Source: Caprella mutica (lineage: Eukaryota; Arthropoda; Malacostraca; Amphipoda; Caprellidae). Taken from it: a stretch of 64,000 nucleotides of DNA. A model generated the notes under the pieces. That model made no database searches. It saw nothing but the letters and a program-made list of their open reading frames with translations, and was not told where the DNA came from. Each line of letters opens with the position of its first letter. The first letter of the stretch is position 1. The stretch spans positions 1-64,000 of the forward strand of contig CANNZV010001167.1 of NCBI GenBank assembly GCA_947561585.1. The letters run 5' to 3'. A program made the position numbers and the translations under genes. This document shows positions 34,485 to 47,595 of the stretch, piece by piece.

Positions 34485-34725
34485 GTTAAGTTTGTATATT
34501 AATATGACATAATTTAATTGACACCATCTTTGAATATTCAATAAAAATTCATTAATTGGTATCTTTATTGTCATTTACTATTAACTTATTGGCATCTTTT
34601 CCAGTTACTACAAAAAGGCGGGGCATATCCTAAGCAACGGTGCCATATCTCAAAATATTGACTGAAAAATCCACGGTTTTTGTAATTAATATTCTAACTG
34701 TATTCATAATTTGTTTCCCTGATAA
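34485..34725 (-). repeat. Right terminal inverted repeat of the 8.17 kb element
   Basis: Reverse-complement partner of 26553-26795, ending GTTTCCCTGATAA next to the TA duplication. Confidence 0.9.
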
Positions 34726-34727
34726 TA

Positions 34728-34824
34728 CCTAGAGTAACCGGTTCATCACCTGTAAAGCAACTACAGTTGGTAAAGATGTCAAAGAGCTGGTACTCTGATC
34801 CTTCGAATGAGACCTCAATGGTAC
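34728..34824 (-). pseudogene. Exon half cut off by transposon insertion, copy B (5' part)
   Basis: This is the acceptor-side portion of the 129-nt exon, equivalent to 6503-6599 in A. One substitution changes a Pro codon to Thr. The acceptor CGTTTCTGTAG is replaced by a one-base variant (CTTTCTGTAG) but keeps AG. Confidence 0.5.
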
Positions 34825-35376
34825 CTACAGAAACGAAAGATAAACTGAAAAATAAACAAAAACACTTACATAGGGTAAAGACACAATAACAGATATGACA
34901 CGGTAGGTGATAGCAAGTTACAAATAGATTTTCAGTGTTTGGTAGGAAGTAACTAGGAAGGATCTTTCAGTGTACCGTGTACTGGTTAGAAAGGATTTGT
35001 TTCAGTGTACCGTGTAGCGGCTAGGAAGGATTTGTTTCATTTCCCACGTCATTCAATTTAATTGTCACAGTACACTGATTACTGAAGAGATTCTTTCTAA
35101 CCACTTCCTATCGAAAACTGGATATTATATACTCATATATACATTTATTAAAATTAACTCATTATCTTCTAGTTAATTCATCCTATTTACTCTCTAGGAA
35201 ATTGATAGACCAAATATCCTCAAAGTTTATGTCATGCTAGTTTTATACCCATATTGTCAGTCTGAATTCCGATATAGTACAGTGATCAATAACTGTGTGT
35301 TTTCCTACCCTGACCTATTAGAGTTTTACTATACCTTGTGAATACATAACATTGGCGACAAGATAAAGAGCTCACA

Positions 35377-35946
35377 ATGCCTAAAATCGGTTCCATATCC
35401 GAATTCAACCATCAGTGTGCGATTTTAAAATTTATGTTGAAACGCTACGCGTATTCTTCGATGCTTATTCGATTGAAGAATCTAAGCAAGTGCCTGTTTT
35501 ATTAACACTTATTGGCGAAAAGTGTTATGGTGTGCTGAGAGATTTAGTATCTCCTGCTCTTCCAGCAAGCAAGACATTTGATCAGATAGTTAACAGTTCT
35601 GACAAATTACTATTCACCAGCTAAAAGTGAAATAGCTGAGCGCTTCAATTTTTTGAGAAGAAGGTAGGGTAGTGGTGAATCTATTGCGGAATATGTTGCA
35701 GGTTTAAAAAAGCTAGTTGCTAGCTGCAATAACGGTACGTTCCTAGACAATGCACTTCCAGATAAATTTGTTGAAGGCATTGCAGACGTCAGAATCCAGC
35801 GTGAACTACTACAGAAAGAAACCTTAAATTTTACTTCAGCTGTTAAAATTGCATGGTCATTCGAACTAACTAATAAGACTGCGAATGAGCTGACACGCAA
35901 TTGAAGAGTTTTCAGTTATGAAGATTAATGCTAGTAAAGATAATTA
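35377..35946 (+). pseudogene. Gypsy-like gag relic, copy B
   Basis: Same relic as 7152-7724 with both shared frameshifts. B additionally has a CAG to TAG change in the RRRQG motif (near 35665) and small deletions near 35893 that shift the last third. Confidence 0.83.
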
Positions 35947-36206
35947 ATGACCTAAATTCAATAATCGACCGGAGAAACCCACTAAGCAACGGTGCACGGC
36001 GAATTGCCACTGGGTGAACTGTCCATGTGAGTGAATTGCCACCGGGTGAACTGCCGATGAGGGTGAATCACAACTAGGTGAATTACCACTGGGTGAACCA
36101 CTCTCACTGACTGCATCACTACGTACACGAGATGAACAAAACACGCACTCGCCCCGTGTGTTTAGGTGTACACCCCCCCCCCCCCTCCTAATATAAGCGT
36201 GAACCG

Positions 36207-36338
36207 AGAATTGGGCCTGCCGACAGTTGGGCCCAGGACAATTGGGCACGCCGACAGTTGGGCCCAGGACAATTGGGCATTCTGACAGTTGGGCCCAGGA
36301 GGACAATTAGGCCAACGACAATCGGGCCCCAAGACAAT
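36207..36338. repeat. GACAATTGGGCC minisatellite, copy B
   Basis: Copy of 7983-8115 with the same number of periods and one substitution (GGCATTC for GGCATGC), which is shared with copy C. Confidence 0.78.
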
Positions 36339-38166
36339 TATATTATTTACCCATTTTGTAAAGAGTCTACTGTATTAACTTAATTAAAGACCATTTACTA
36401 CTGTAATAACTAGGGATGCGATATTATGCATTTTGCATAAAAAAATAGTCTGGAGCTAATTAAAATAAATAATATTCTTTATATGAGAAAATATTCTCGT
36501 AATGAATTTTTTTTAATAGAACATATTATTTTCATGAATAAATACTATTATTCTTTTAAACTACTATAAGTTTTCTGTTCTGAGATGGGTCATATAAGAA
36601 ACAAATTTCATAGTTACAGTACTCCTGTAAAGTGAATGAGTTAGGTTGTAGCCAATAGAAAGTAAGAATGTAACTATTTTAGATGAAGAACAAAAGAAAA
36701 TAAGATTGTGGGTACAGCAAAACCTCGTAGTAGACCAGAGTTACGTTCCAAGTTTGTTTGGTCTAGTAAGAAACTCTACTTATTAGTTTCCTACTAGACC
36801 AAAATCGTTTTCTTTAAAATTAAAGCGGTGACTTTAACATTTCGATAGCTTTATTTTTTTATGAAAACTTTAATGCAAAATTAATGGTGACTAACATACC
36901 AATTTTGATGGGAAACAAATTTAGAAACGGTATGATTTTTTTGGCTTCAATTAAAGTGAATATAATATTTTTTTCAATTAAATAATCATTTTATGAAATT
37001 AGAATAGTCTTCATTGTATCTAGTTTTCTATAACTATTCACATCAATTTTTTTAGCACAGACTTTACAATCAAATCTGAAACTAATTACAAATCTAAGAA
37101 GTACTGCGACGCCCCATTAGTTCGACAGTTACATCTTTTTCTGTTATTTCTCGTTTTATTTTTTTGATTAAAATTAAAATTATCAAAAATAGATATACGC
37201 AATTAATAAATAACCCATACATATAACGAAATTATTTTATTTAGTTTACATTTCTCTCTCATTTTACATAATTTCTTATATAAATTGGATGATGCAATTA
37301 TTCATAAGATTTCATTTAATATAGTTTGTTGTATCCGCTAGTTTGTTGTACAGGCATCACCACACTTCAATTACCTTATCACAACTCAGTTTAATTAACA
37401 AACGGTAACCAAAGCGAAGAAATGTTTTTTATAATTGTCACTCCTTTAATATATATCTCATTTTCTATTAGTTATGAGAGAAAATTTGCATTAGTACCTA
37501 CTATATAACCCTATTATTAAACAGTGATTCAGTGTTTAAAGTTTAAAGCTGTAAACTTATTAAAGGTTTTAAAGTCCAACCATAGCTTTGCTTTCACAGA
37601 GTATAGGTGAGTAATTAATAGACACTTATATTTCCATAATTATTGTGTTACATTGAACAAACAGCAATTTTATGCTCTATAAAATATTTTTGGAAGAAGT
37701 TTACTAAGTTTCAAGTTATTAATTGGTACGTTCTACATTTTCAGACACATCAGAAAAGAAAATATAGTATTTATAATTATTAATCAATTTCTAATCAAAG
37801 TGGTACCATGAATAGCAATTTAAATAAAAGTTAAAAAAATTCCATTCAATCGATTCTCTATTATTATGAATTCGATCGAATTTTTTATACTCTGTCTTTC
37901 GACACGTTGTTTTACGATACTCTGTCCTAGTACCGTTGCTGATGATAGCACACACCGTGTCACCTCTCAGCCCTAAGTAAAGTTATAAAAGTTTGCATCA
38001 TTTTCTTCAATTAATAACTCGTGTATGGTTGAATATACAACTCTGTGGAAAAAAAGTTAATAACCAAAATCTGCCGAAATTATCAACAACGAAAAATGAG
38101 TGTCAGTTACGTCTACCGTGTCCTGCTCGATGAAACTCATTATATGATTCATTTATCGTGATAATA

Positions 38167-38506
38167 ATGCATAAGGGAAAACTTCACCAATTGATGACTG
38201 AGCTTGGTTTGCCACCCTCTCAAAACTACTGATGTGAAGTTCATAGTTAAATATGTTGATGTGCTGGTACCATTTGCAATCGTGATTGCTCGTCGTCAAG
38301 GTGACAAGGACATTTTTATGGTGAATTTCTTCCAACTCAACTTATCAGAAAATGTTGAGAGACTTTTTTCTCCAGCTGGAATGACACTGGCACCAAAGAA
38401 ATCTCCTCTATCAGACAAGACTTTCGAAAAATTAGCCTTAATTCTATCTAATGCTCTAAATGATCCTTTATTACAGATTTTTCCTTATATATTTTATTTC
38501 GATTAA
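38167..38506 (+). pseudogene. hAT transposase C-terminal relic, copy B
   Basis: Same relic as 9944-10283 with the same frameshift and internal deletion. Lys in RRKGD of copy A is Gln here, and Asn near the end is Asp. Confidence 0.8.
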
Positions 38507-38865
38507 TAGAGTTTTTTTTTTGTTTGATTTCATCCTTTGGACACCATCCAATTACAAAAATTATATATATACTAGTCACGTAAATTTTGAGTAAGTTATT
38601 TCTGGTCCTACACACAGAGAGAGGATTAGTTGAATCAAATCATATTTGATTTGTTTTGACTAAATTTTATGGTTTATCTGTGCGCCTACCTACGTGGTGA
38701 GTTGCAGGTACTATTTAATATGAGTTAAATTGACGTTAGTTAAAACAACAGATATGTGAGTTGATTATTTTTAATTCCCGATGGTTACAACAACTACCTG
38801 TGATAGTCAAAAACTCGTGATGGTTGAATCAAATAAATGTAATGGATAAAACAACTACAGAACAA

Positions 38866-39828
38866 GGTTATATCAACTACTCGTGTAGGTTATATCAACT
38901 ACTCATGTAGGTTATACCAACTACTTGTGTAGGTTATACCAACTACTCGTGCAGGTTATACCAACTACTCGTGTAGGTTACATTAACTACTCGTGTAGGT
39001 TATATCAACTACTCGTGTAGGTTATATCAACTACTCGTGTAAGTTATATCAACTACTCGTGTAAGTTATATCAACTACTCATGTAGGTTATACCAACTAC
39101 TCGTGTAGGTTATTCCAACTACTCGTGCAGGTTATACCAACCACTCGTGCAGGTTATACCAACTACTCGTGTAGGTTACATTTACTACTCATGTAAGTTA
39201 TATCAACTACTCGTGTAAGTTATATCAACTACTCGTGTAGGTTATATCAACTACTCGTGTTGGTTATATCAATTACTCGTGTTGGTTACATCAACTACTC
39301 GTGTAGGTTATATCAACTACTCGTGTAGGTTATACCAACTACTCGTGTAGGTTATACCAACTACTCGTGTAGGTTACATTAACTACTCGTATAGGTGATA
39401 TCAACTACTCATGTAGGTTATATCAACTACTCGTGTAGGTTATACCAACTACTCGTGTAGGTTATACCAACTGCTTGTGTAGGTTATACCAACTACTCGT
39501 GTAGGTTATACCAACTACTCGTGTAGGTTACATTAACTACTCGTATAGGTGATATCAACTACTCATGTAGGTTATATCAACTACTCGGTTAGGTTATATC
39601 AACTACTCGTGTTGGTTATACCAACTACTCGTGTAGGTTATACCAACTACTCGTGTAGGTTATACCAACTACTCGTGTAGGTTACATTAACTACTCGTAT
39701 AGGTGATATCAACTACTCGTGTAGGTTATATCAACTACTCGGTTAGGTTATATCAACTACTCGTGTAGGTTATATCAACTACTCGTGTAGGTTATATCAT
39801 CTTCTCGTGTTGGTTATATCAACTACTT
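38866..39828. repeat. 22-bp minisatellite array, copy B
   Basis: Same array and boundaries as in A. It is preceded by about 150 bp (about 38597-38745) that A lacks and C has. Confidence 0.95.
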
Positions 39829-40469
39829 ACTAAGTAAATGTATATCAACTATTATAGTGTAGGTTGAAATATCGGTCTGGTTAGCAGTAGCCAGACATTT
39901 TACAAGACTTTTTCAGTCACTATATTTACTCTATTGAATTATAATCTCGAGTTAGGTCCCGGTATCAATTAGATTAGACTATTTATTTTCTAGGACCAAA
40001 TCTAACATGTTCACATTTATTTTCTACTTTTGCTTCTGTGATATGCATACTATTTTAATTTTAAAAAATAATTGATCACCTAGACCTATCCTTGCTTTTT
40101 GAAATGTTTTCGATCCTATGAATTGATCTATGGTTATCAGTTGTAAATTAATAGATTAGATTGAATAAGTAATCTCATCAGGTCAGTTTATAAATAAGTA
40201 GTTAGATGACATAAATAACTTTACGTAGTGATAAATAGGTAGACTAGATGAATTAATTAACCAGGCTAGATTACAAAAGTTGATAAATCTTTGATATGCT
40301 GCAATTGTACTATAACTTAATGAATAATAAATTAATGATAAAGGCTTTATCTTCTAAACCATATTTTAGAGCAATTCATCTTACTCATAGGCACTGATAT
40401 TGAAATATGCTAATAGAATTACCAAGGTCAAATTGAAAACGAAATATAAACATTTAAGTTTTAGATTTA

Positions 40470-41197
40470 TTATTTAGAAGTACAATTTGAATTCTCGTCA
40501 CTTTCTTTCACGACTGTAGGTTGCCAGTTTCTGAAATAAGAGATTCGTATATTAATATATATTGAATAGAAATTCTCAGTATCGTTCATATACATTATCA
40601 ATAACATCACTTACTCTTTTTCCTTTTGTGATGAGATAGCGACAGCTTCGATATTCTTTTCATGTCTGGAATCCCTAAAAGCATATGAAAAAGTAAGAGC
40701 TAATCATATTGCAAATACATATTTAAAAATCATCTAATATTTTCAAATACTTACTTTGACCTAGCATAATTGTTCCTGAACCATTCAAAGGAATTGAAGA
40801 GGACTCCGATAGTTGATGACGCTGATCTACTTCATCAATTCTTCATCAAGATCTGAAAGTAGATTCAGAAAATATAGAAAACCATATATTAATAAAGAAA
40901 TTAAAAGAATTATTAACTGAGAATTCTTTCATATAGGTAAATTATTTATATAAAATGTTAAACTAATTATAAATCTTCAGATGCAGTATAAATTTAGCTC
41001 TAATAAATGCAATGGACTTTTCTAGCTAATCCTCATAATTTTGTTCATTATACACTCATAATGTAGACTTTAATTAAATACCAAGAAAGTATAATATATC
41101 AAAAGGCTCACCTCTGGTTGGAATTCTCCCTGCTAAATCCCTGGACGGTGTTCTCCTCCGACTACCTCCCTGAATGGAGTTCTCCCAGTCATAGAAT
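40470..41197 (-). pseudogene. Candidate multi-exon gene fragment, copy B
   Basis: Contains the equivalents of the four exon-like blocks of A: 41112-41197 (86 nt, one base shorter), 40755-40852, 40615-40674 and the terminal block at about 40470-40530. All splice dinucleotides are retained. Together with the frame break in the 98-nt block this makes a functional protein from B unlikely. Confidence 0.35.
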
Positions 41198-41506
41198 CTA
41201 GGGTCAAGTAGGTAAATTGCGGCACTTTAACTAACTTCGGTCTCTTATCTCAGAAACATTAATAACCATCATGACTTCGAGGCACTTGTGAAATGAATAG
41301 AACCTATCATAAATTGAGCTTAAATTATGATGTTCAACAACAGTATATAGCTAAACTAATTTCAGAATGATTTTGAGACTCTCTTAAATAGGGATACAAT
41401 TAGAAATTAAAGAACCGAATTTGGCTGTGTAACCCTACCTATAGGTACACCAACTAGTTTTAAAATATATAGATTATCAGACCACTTTACTTAAGATACT
41501 AGGATA

Positions 41507-41653
41507 AGTTCCGAAATATCGGACGGCTCCACATTTTCGGTCGCGTAAGAAAAACTATATTAAATTAACTTTTATTTTAATTAGCTATTAGGTAGCTATA
41601 TACTATATTTCATACGTGACCGAAAATTTGAAATCGCCTGATAATTTGGAACT
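41507..41653. mobile_element. 147-bp MITE with TA duplication, copy B
   Basis: Identical in size and position to 13142-13288, so the insertion predates the segmental duplication. It differs by a few substitutions. Confidence 0.75.
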
Positions 41654-42129
41654 TACCCTATTCTGAGGACAACGCAGTAACTGCCTAGCCTATGTAGAAG
41701 GTATTGACACTGAAAAAAAACAGCTAGGAAGGTATGATGCTTAAATAAGTTAACATTTAATAATCTAGGAAACTTAGTTTGGATATCAATTTACAAACTG
41801 GACGGCAGTAATCAAAATTTATTATTATAAAAGTTATATACTGATAATCAGCTCTTCAAATAACTACCTATATAAAGCCACCAAACTATCAATCACCAAT
41901 ATTTTAGAATATATAGGCAGACATTTATCAATTTATTAATGAAATTAATTAATAATCGATCGGCAGCGATAATACTATTTAATGCTTATAACGCTATTGT
42001 TTGCACTTGAACTGAAATGGTATTGAGGAGCGTTCACATTCAACACGTAACACACTTGAAACAAGATTTGAACTGAAAAGTGTTATGAGAATAAATTAGC
42101 TTTGAGGAAAGCATAAGTTGCCACTTACT

Positions 42130-42670
42130 CAATTGATTGAACTCACACCTAAACTCAAAAAAAAGTAACACTAACTCTCATAGTAAGTTAATTTTTACAC
42201 CAGATAAATAAGATTAACAGTCTTTGTGGGTTACTTTATCACACTATGTCATAGTTGTTTTAACTCTTACCTAAACTTACAAAAAAGTAGCGCCAACTCT
42301 CATAGTAAGTTAATTCATACACTGCAGAATACACTGGATTAATAGTCTTTGTGGGTTACTATAACACACTATGTCATAGTTGATTTAACTCGCACCTAAA
42401 CTTTAGAAAAATAGCGCCAACTCTCATAGTAAGTTAATTCATACACCAGATACATTGGATTAACAATCTTTGTGAGTTACTTCAACACACTATGTTCTAG
42501 TTGTTTTAACATATGTTCAAAACTCCCAAAATATAACTCTAACTCTCATAGTAAGTTGATTCAATCCATAAAATGATTTGAATTAACTATATTTGGTGAC
42601 ACACCACGTCATAGTTGTTTTGACACACGTGAAAACATGAATGTAGTCCAACTAACTCACGTAATAAATT
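42130..42670. repeat. Degenerate ~125-bp tandem repeats, copy B
   Basis: Same array as 13764-14300, same unit number, only scattered substitutions. Confidence 0.82.
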
Positions 42671-44508
42671 GATTCAAAGCACAAATTGTTGACCCATTAA
42701 ATATGAGTAAACTTTTTTCTCTGTGTAGGTTCTGTTTTATTAAATCCAATTCTAAGCCTACCTTTACCTTTTTATAAAACTAATTATGGCTTAATCTCTT
42801 ATTTTTTCTTTTCCAGTTCTAATTAATACATAAACAAATGATGAAATAAAAAATGTGACAATTAAACAAAAGAATTCGTGAGTTGAAAGTTTTGATGGAA
42901 ATGCGATATGAATTATACTTCATTATTATTTAATTTCTATTTCTTTGTTGAATTCATAGCTATCTTCAATATCAAACTATAATCATTATAAGGAATATAT
43001 ATTATTTGCTAAAGTATTTTCAGTTAAACTATAATCATTTTGAATAATAAATAGAGTTTTTTAATATCAAAAACAATCAAAACAATCAATTATAGATTAT
43101 GGCTTAATCAACTGAAACTTTTTAAATTATTAAAATATCATTTTTATTATTATTCTATAAATAAGTTAAAATTACGTAGTAAAAATAGGTTGAGTAAAAA
43201 ACAGGAGAAATTAACAAACAACTATAATTATAAAATTACTAAGGTACTAATCAAAAAGTTAATTAATTAATTTTACAAATTGGTATTTTTTCACAATGAA
43301 ACAAAAGCTAATGCTGTAATAAAGACACGGTCGGTAAAAAAAACTGAGACAATTATAATGCACCTAGTGTGAAGTACTTGGTTACTGGTTACAGTGCGAC
43401 TAAAAAATTTATTGAGATGTAAAATAGGACATTTTATAAAACAATACAAATGAATTCTAAAGACTTAATAATATCTACATTATATGTCATCCTACTAAAA
43501 TACATAATGGAAATAATATATCATGAAAATCAACAACAATTATTTGAAATGTCTAGTTGATAATATTCCCAAAAAGGTGTCATACAAATTAAAATTAAAA
43601 ACAATCCTAAATTATACAAATAAAAACCTAAAGTGCTAATAAAAAACTGAAGTCGAGAAATATTTACAAATTATTAAGGTTGTGACTATATGCTTTTAAA
43701 ATCATAGATCCTGAAAATATTATAAAATTAAACATTATTAAAACATTTTGCAATATTAGAGTATTCGATACCATTTCATTTTGTTTCGTCTATAATATTC
43801 ATAGATTTAAAATTTAAAAAGCATATTGTTCCAACCTTAAAATTTATCAATTAGTAAAATTGTACTTTAAAATTTTATGATCATAATTTAGTAGTAATAA
43901 TTTCCACATAATAATATGACATTCAAAATAAAATAACCATTGACTTATTATATTTTGGAAATCACCAATAATGATTAGAAATGTATTAGAAATAATTATC
44001 CCATGAATGTGTCATACTATTTAAATTAAAAAAAAATCCTAAATTATAAAAATGAAACCTAAAGTACTACCAATAAACAGAAGTCAGAAAATATTTACAA
44101 ATTACCAATTAGTAACATAATAGTTCAAATAATTTGTGGTAAAAATGTGAAGAGTAATAATTTCATGATAACATACATTACTTATTACCTTCGTTATAAA
44201 GTGAACTGTTGAAAATAGTGATCCATTCAGTTACAAAACAGTTGATAAATGGAGCACAAGAGTAATGGAAGTTGGTATCTTGAGTTCTTATCTAACACTA
44301 AAATGAAAAATATTCGTGAAATAACAATAAATTACAAACACGAACCTACATTAAACACGAACCTACCTATAATACATGTAACTTTAATTTACTTCAAAAT
44401 GTAATTTGAATCATTCAATAAGCTAATATCTAAAGTAATGATCGAACAACAATAGAAGCATACATTAATCTTTGATACTACTTATAGATGTTCACATGCA
44501 ACTGGCAA
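42671..44508. other. AT-rich DNA downstream of the RING gene, copy B
   Basis: Matches 14301-16143, including the diverged ~200-bp direct duplication. No gene was seen. Confidence 0.5.
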
Positions 44509-46367
44509 TTACTGAAGGAGAGATATGGATATTTCTTCCAATTTTCCACTTGATAAATATTCGCATAATGGATACCGGCAAACCGGACAGAGAGTTCTGG
44601 AAAAGAAAAAAATGAATAAGAAAAATATAAACATAATGTTGTTGATGTAAGAAATATAGATACTGAATACGAGAACTGATTCTCAGATATCAAAATGAGT
44701 CATTTGATTTATTTACTGTTAAAATAGAGGAAAAGAAAAAGATATGATTCAACTTACATTTGATTCCTTTCGATGATATTTTTGGTGCAAGAAGAACACA
44801 TGGAGTGTTTACATAACAGTAAACAGGAATCATTTTTCTGCTGTTCGCAGAGACAAACTTGACATACATCTTGGTTGTAGAACTGGTTACAGTTATCTAG
44901 AGGTAAACTGTTACTAAGAATTGCAGTCCACTTATCTATCCTAATCTTGGATATTTGATTAACATGTTCAATGGGACTCACGTTTGTTAGAGAGTATTTA
45001 AGAACATTAGGATTTTCTAATAGAGAGACATACTCTTGGTTTTTCCTCACCATTCCTATATAATTTGTGATTCTACTTGTCACAAGCATTATTTTTGCAG
45101 GCATTCTTTTGATAAAACATTGAACTGATGGCTCTGTTACCAGTTCATCCAAAGTTTTTGAGAGGATGGCAGAAGTTTTCAAAGTGATTGCATCGTCAAT
45201 TTCCAAGAACCGGAGAGAATTTAAAATATTACCAAATTCCGTAAAATTTTCTTGAAGCAATTGTTCATGTTCTGGACTGCCTTTAGGAATGTTTTTCAAA
45301 TATTCCAATACTAGAATCGTAAACTGGAATATAAACTGAGTTTCTTCAGGTTTGAACAAAATGCATTCATTCAGTTCAGTTTTGTTTGATCTTCTCTTCC
45401 AATAATGAATCGTAAAATCTTTCGTGATCTTGTTGAACTTCTCCATATTTTCAGATACACTGATTTCCGTATTTCTACACAATTTTTGTAGTTTTTTATA
45501 GTTATTCAAAGTATGGCTATTAATTATGCAATTTTCAGAACGACTTTTGAAAGTTTTCAAACCATTAGCTTTATTGGAAAGTTCCCTTTGTAATGCATCA
45601 AATTCAATATCGATAGAATTATAATATTCTGAGATATCAACATTATCCTCTAAAAATATCACCTCTCTTAACGGTTCTTTGAAAAATGGATCGTCATTAT
45701 CACCATTAAAGATATCAAAAAATGTCTTTTCATTTGAGTGTGTTACGATTTCAGTACTCAAGGTTTTCAAATCATTGTGCTTAGTGATTCTGATGGCATC
45801 CATGAGACTGTGTTTGAGGTTCGAACAACTGGCAGAAAGGGTTTCCATTGCGGGATTTATATTGTCATACCCGTGCGTGAAATCTCTGCATAACATCGAG
45901 TGAAATCTATCGAGTGAAGTGTAATTTTCTTGAAGCTCATCAATAGAGTTGATACGATAAAAAATAGAATAGGAATTTATAATAATTTCTCTAAATACCG
46001 TTATCAAGTTATAAGCGGCCATTGCAGTATCTAAATCTATTGGGTTTTCAGGAACGATTTCAGAGGCGATTCGTTCAAAAACTCTCGATATCACTTTATG
46101 TACTATACCGAAACTTTCTTTTGGTAGAAAGTTACCGCTATAGTGGTATTGTCTAACATGTAGGAGATATATTACGATATCTTCCAGACTATTACCGTCA
46201 CACACTTCATTAGCACACAATGCCGGGTCAGAATGAAATTTCCATGACCCTCCAATAATTGGTTCTCCTGAAATACCATTAACCCCCAAAAAGAAAGGTT
46301 CTTGACTAAATCTTTTGGCTAACAAACTGAAGCCGTACAGAGATTCTTGATTTATCTTCAAATCCAT
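44509..46367 (-). CDS. RING-finger (C3HC4) protein, two exons, copy B
   Basis: Exon 1 is 46367-44758 and exon 2 is 44596-44509, with the same splice sites and predicted length (565 aa) as copy A. By eye five residues differ: Asn to Asp in VC(N/D)GNS, Asp to Gly in ESF(D/G)IV, Ile to Asn in NKA(I/N)GL, Phe to Cys in QKL(F/C)RN, and Pro to Gln inside the first zinc-binding pair (CPVC to CQVC). Only about three synonymous changes were noticed in exon 1. All eight zinc ligands are kept, so the finger should still fold. The gene is intact and may be active. Confidence 0.87.
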
Positions 46368-46894
46368 ACTTCAAGTAAATAGGATTTCTTGATAAATTTT
46401 CTTTTGCTGATTTTAATTCCTGAAAAAGAAAATACTTTTAATTATTCATATTGTTATAATTATTAAGTAGTATGAATGAAAGAAATGTATTGTATCTTAA
46501 CTTAATTTGTAATGAGTTACTCCACTATTTTTTTAAAGTGTGTTGGAGTGTTCTTGTAAAGAAAAGTATTGTATCTTAACTGAATTTGTAATGAGTTACT
46601 CTACTATTTTTTTTTTAGTGTATTGGAGTGTTCTTCTAATGCCTGAAATCTAAAAAGGGTTGAACTTATTTTCCATGTTAACTCATAGATTTTTCCGTCT
46701 AAGAGTTGTAAGTGTAAGGACATATATAATTAGAAAGGGTGACAAAAGCCCTCACCGACAAAAGCCTATACAGACAAAAGCGACAAAAGCCCACACCGAC
46801 GAAAATAAAATTAGTATTCCTGCAATATAAATAATCTATACATGTAAAGTTGGAACAAAGGAAGATAATAGTTCAAAAGTTTTCTTTTTACGGA

Positions 46895-47042
46895 ATCATA
46901 CTTTCTACAGTATCCTGACTTCGGTCAAGGAGAAGTATGATGACCATAGTTAGGGTGTTGCCCTGTGACCTGCTATAGGCACTTTACAGTCGGTTGGTGA
47001 CCGCTACCATTGGCGATGGTAGGAGCCATGGTCGTATAGCAG
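46895..47042. ncRNA. Hairpin-rich structured element, copy B
   Basis: Copy of 18529-18676 with every stem preserved and no difference seen within it. Confidence 0.45.
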
Positions 47043-47246
47043 AGTAGCATATATTTTGTTTTTTATTATATTTATTGTCTAAATGAAGATAATGTTTTTT
47101 TAAATTATTTAAAGAAGGTCTGTTTCTTCTGGCAGGGGGCCATTTAATATTTATAGAGCCTAATATGCAATATGAGTTGTGTGTGTATGTGTATTGTGTA
47201 TTTGTTTCTTTTAATTTCTGCCCATTTGAAGGAAAATATAATACCT

Positions 47247-47595
47247 CACATGTTTATAATTCTGAATTGATCTTCAAATTATGCAAGCTTGTCAAGTTTT
47301 AGGATATCATATGAAGAAAATAATGACTAACACTATTGGTGCACATCTTTTTCAAATAGAGATTACTTTCTTAATGTTATTGATTAGATAGGAAAATAAT
47401 TAGACATTATCATCACTTGAAAAATCAAAGTTCAGTTTTGATTCTTAAATTATGTGTTGAATAAATTTTCTTCTGATAAAAAATTGTAGGACAAATTAAA
47501 GAAATATGTTCAAATTAGCATTATTATGTGAATAGAAAATTTGGAATATAATACTAGAGGAAGTTTTAAAACAAATCGAAGTCGATTATTGAATA
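47247..47595. other. ~350 bp present in copy B and replaced in copy A
   Basis: After AATATAATACCT, copy A has about 11 bases of AT-rich filler and resumes at ATATTAAATCG. B has about 350 bp here, without terminal repeats or a target duplication. The simplest reading is a deletion with filler in A. The state in C is unknown, beyond the window. Confidence 0.65.

Larger units (their letters stand above)
26553..34725. mobile_element. 8.17 kb DNA transposon with TA duplication, only in copy B
   Basis: The element is bounded by terminal inverted repeats starting TTATCAGGGAAACAAATT and ending with the reverse complement. TA lies at 26551-26552 and 34726-34727. Copies A (6501-6502) and C (58169-58170) have one TA and continuous exon sequence, so the boundaries are exact. 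A TA duplication fits the Tc1/mariner superfamily. The size is unusually large for that group and no intact transposase is present. The interior holds nested hAT-like, Tc1-like and foldback fragments and short coding remnants. Confidence 0.93.
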
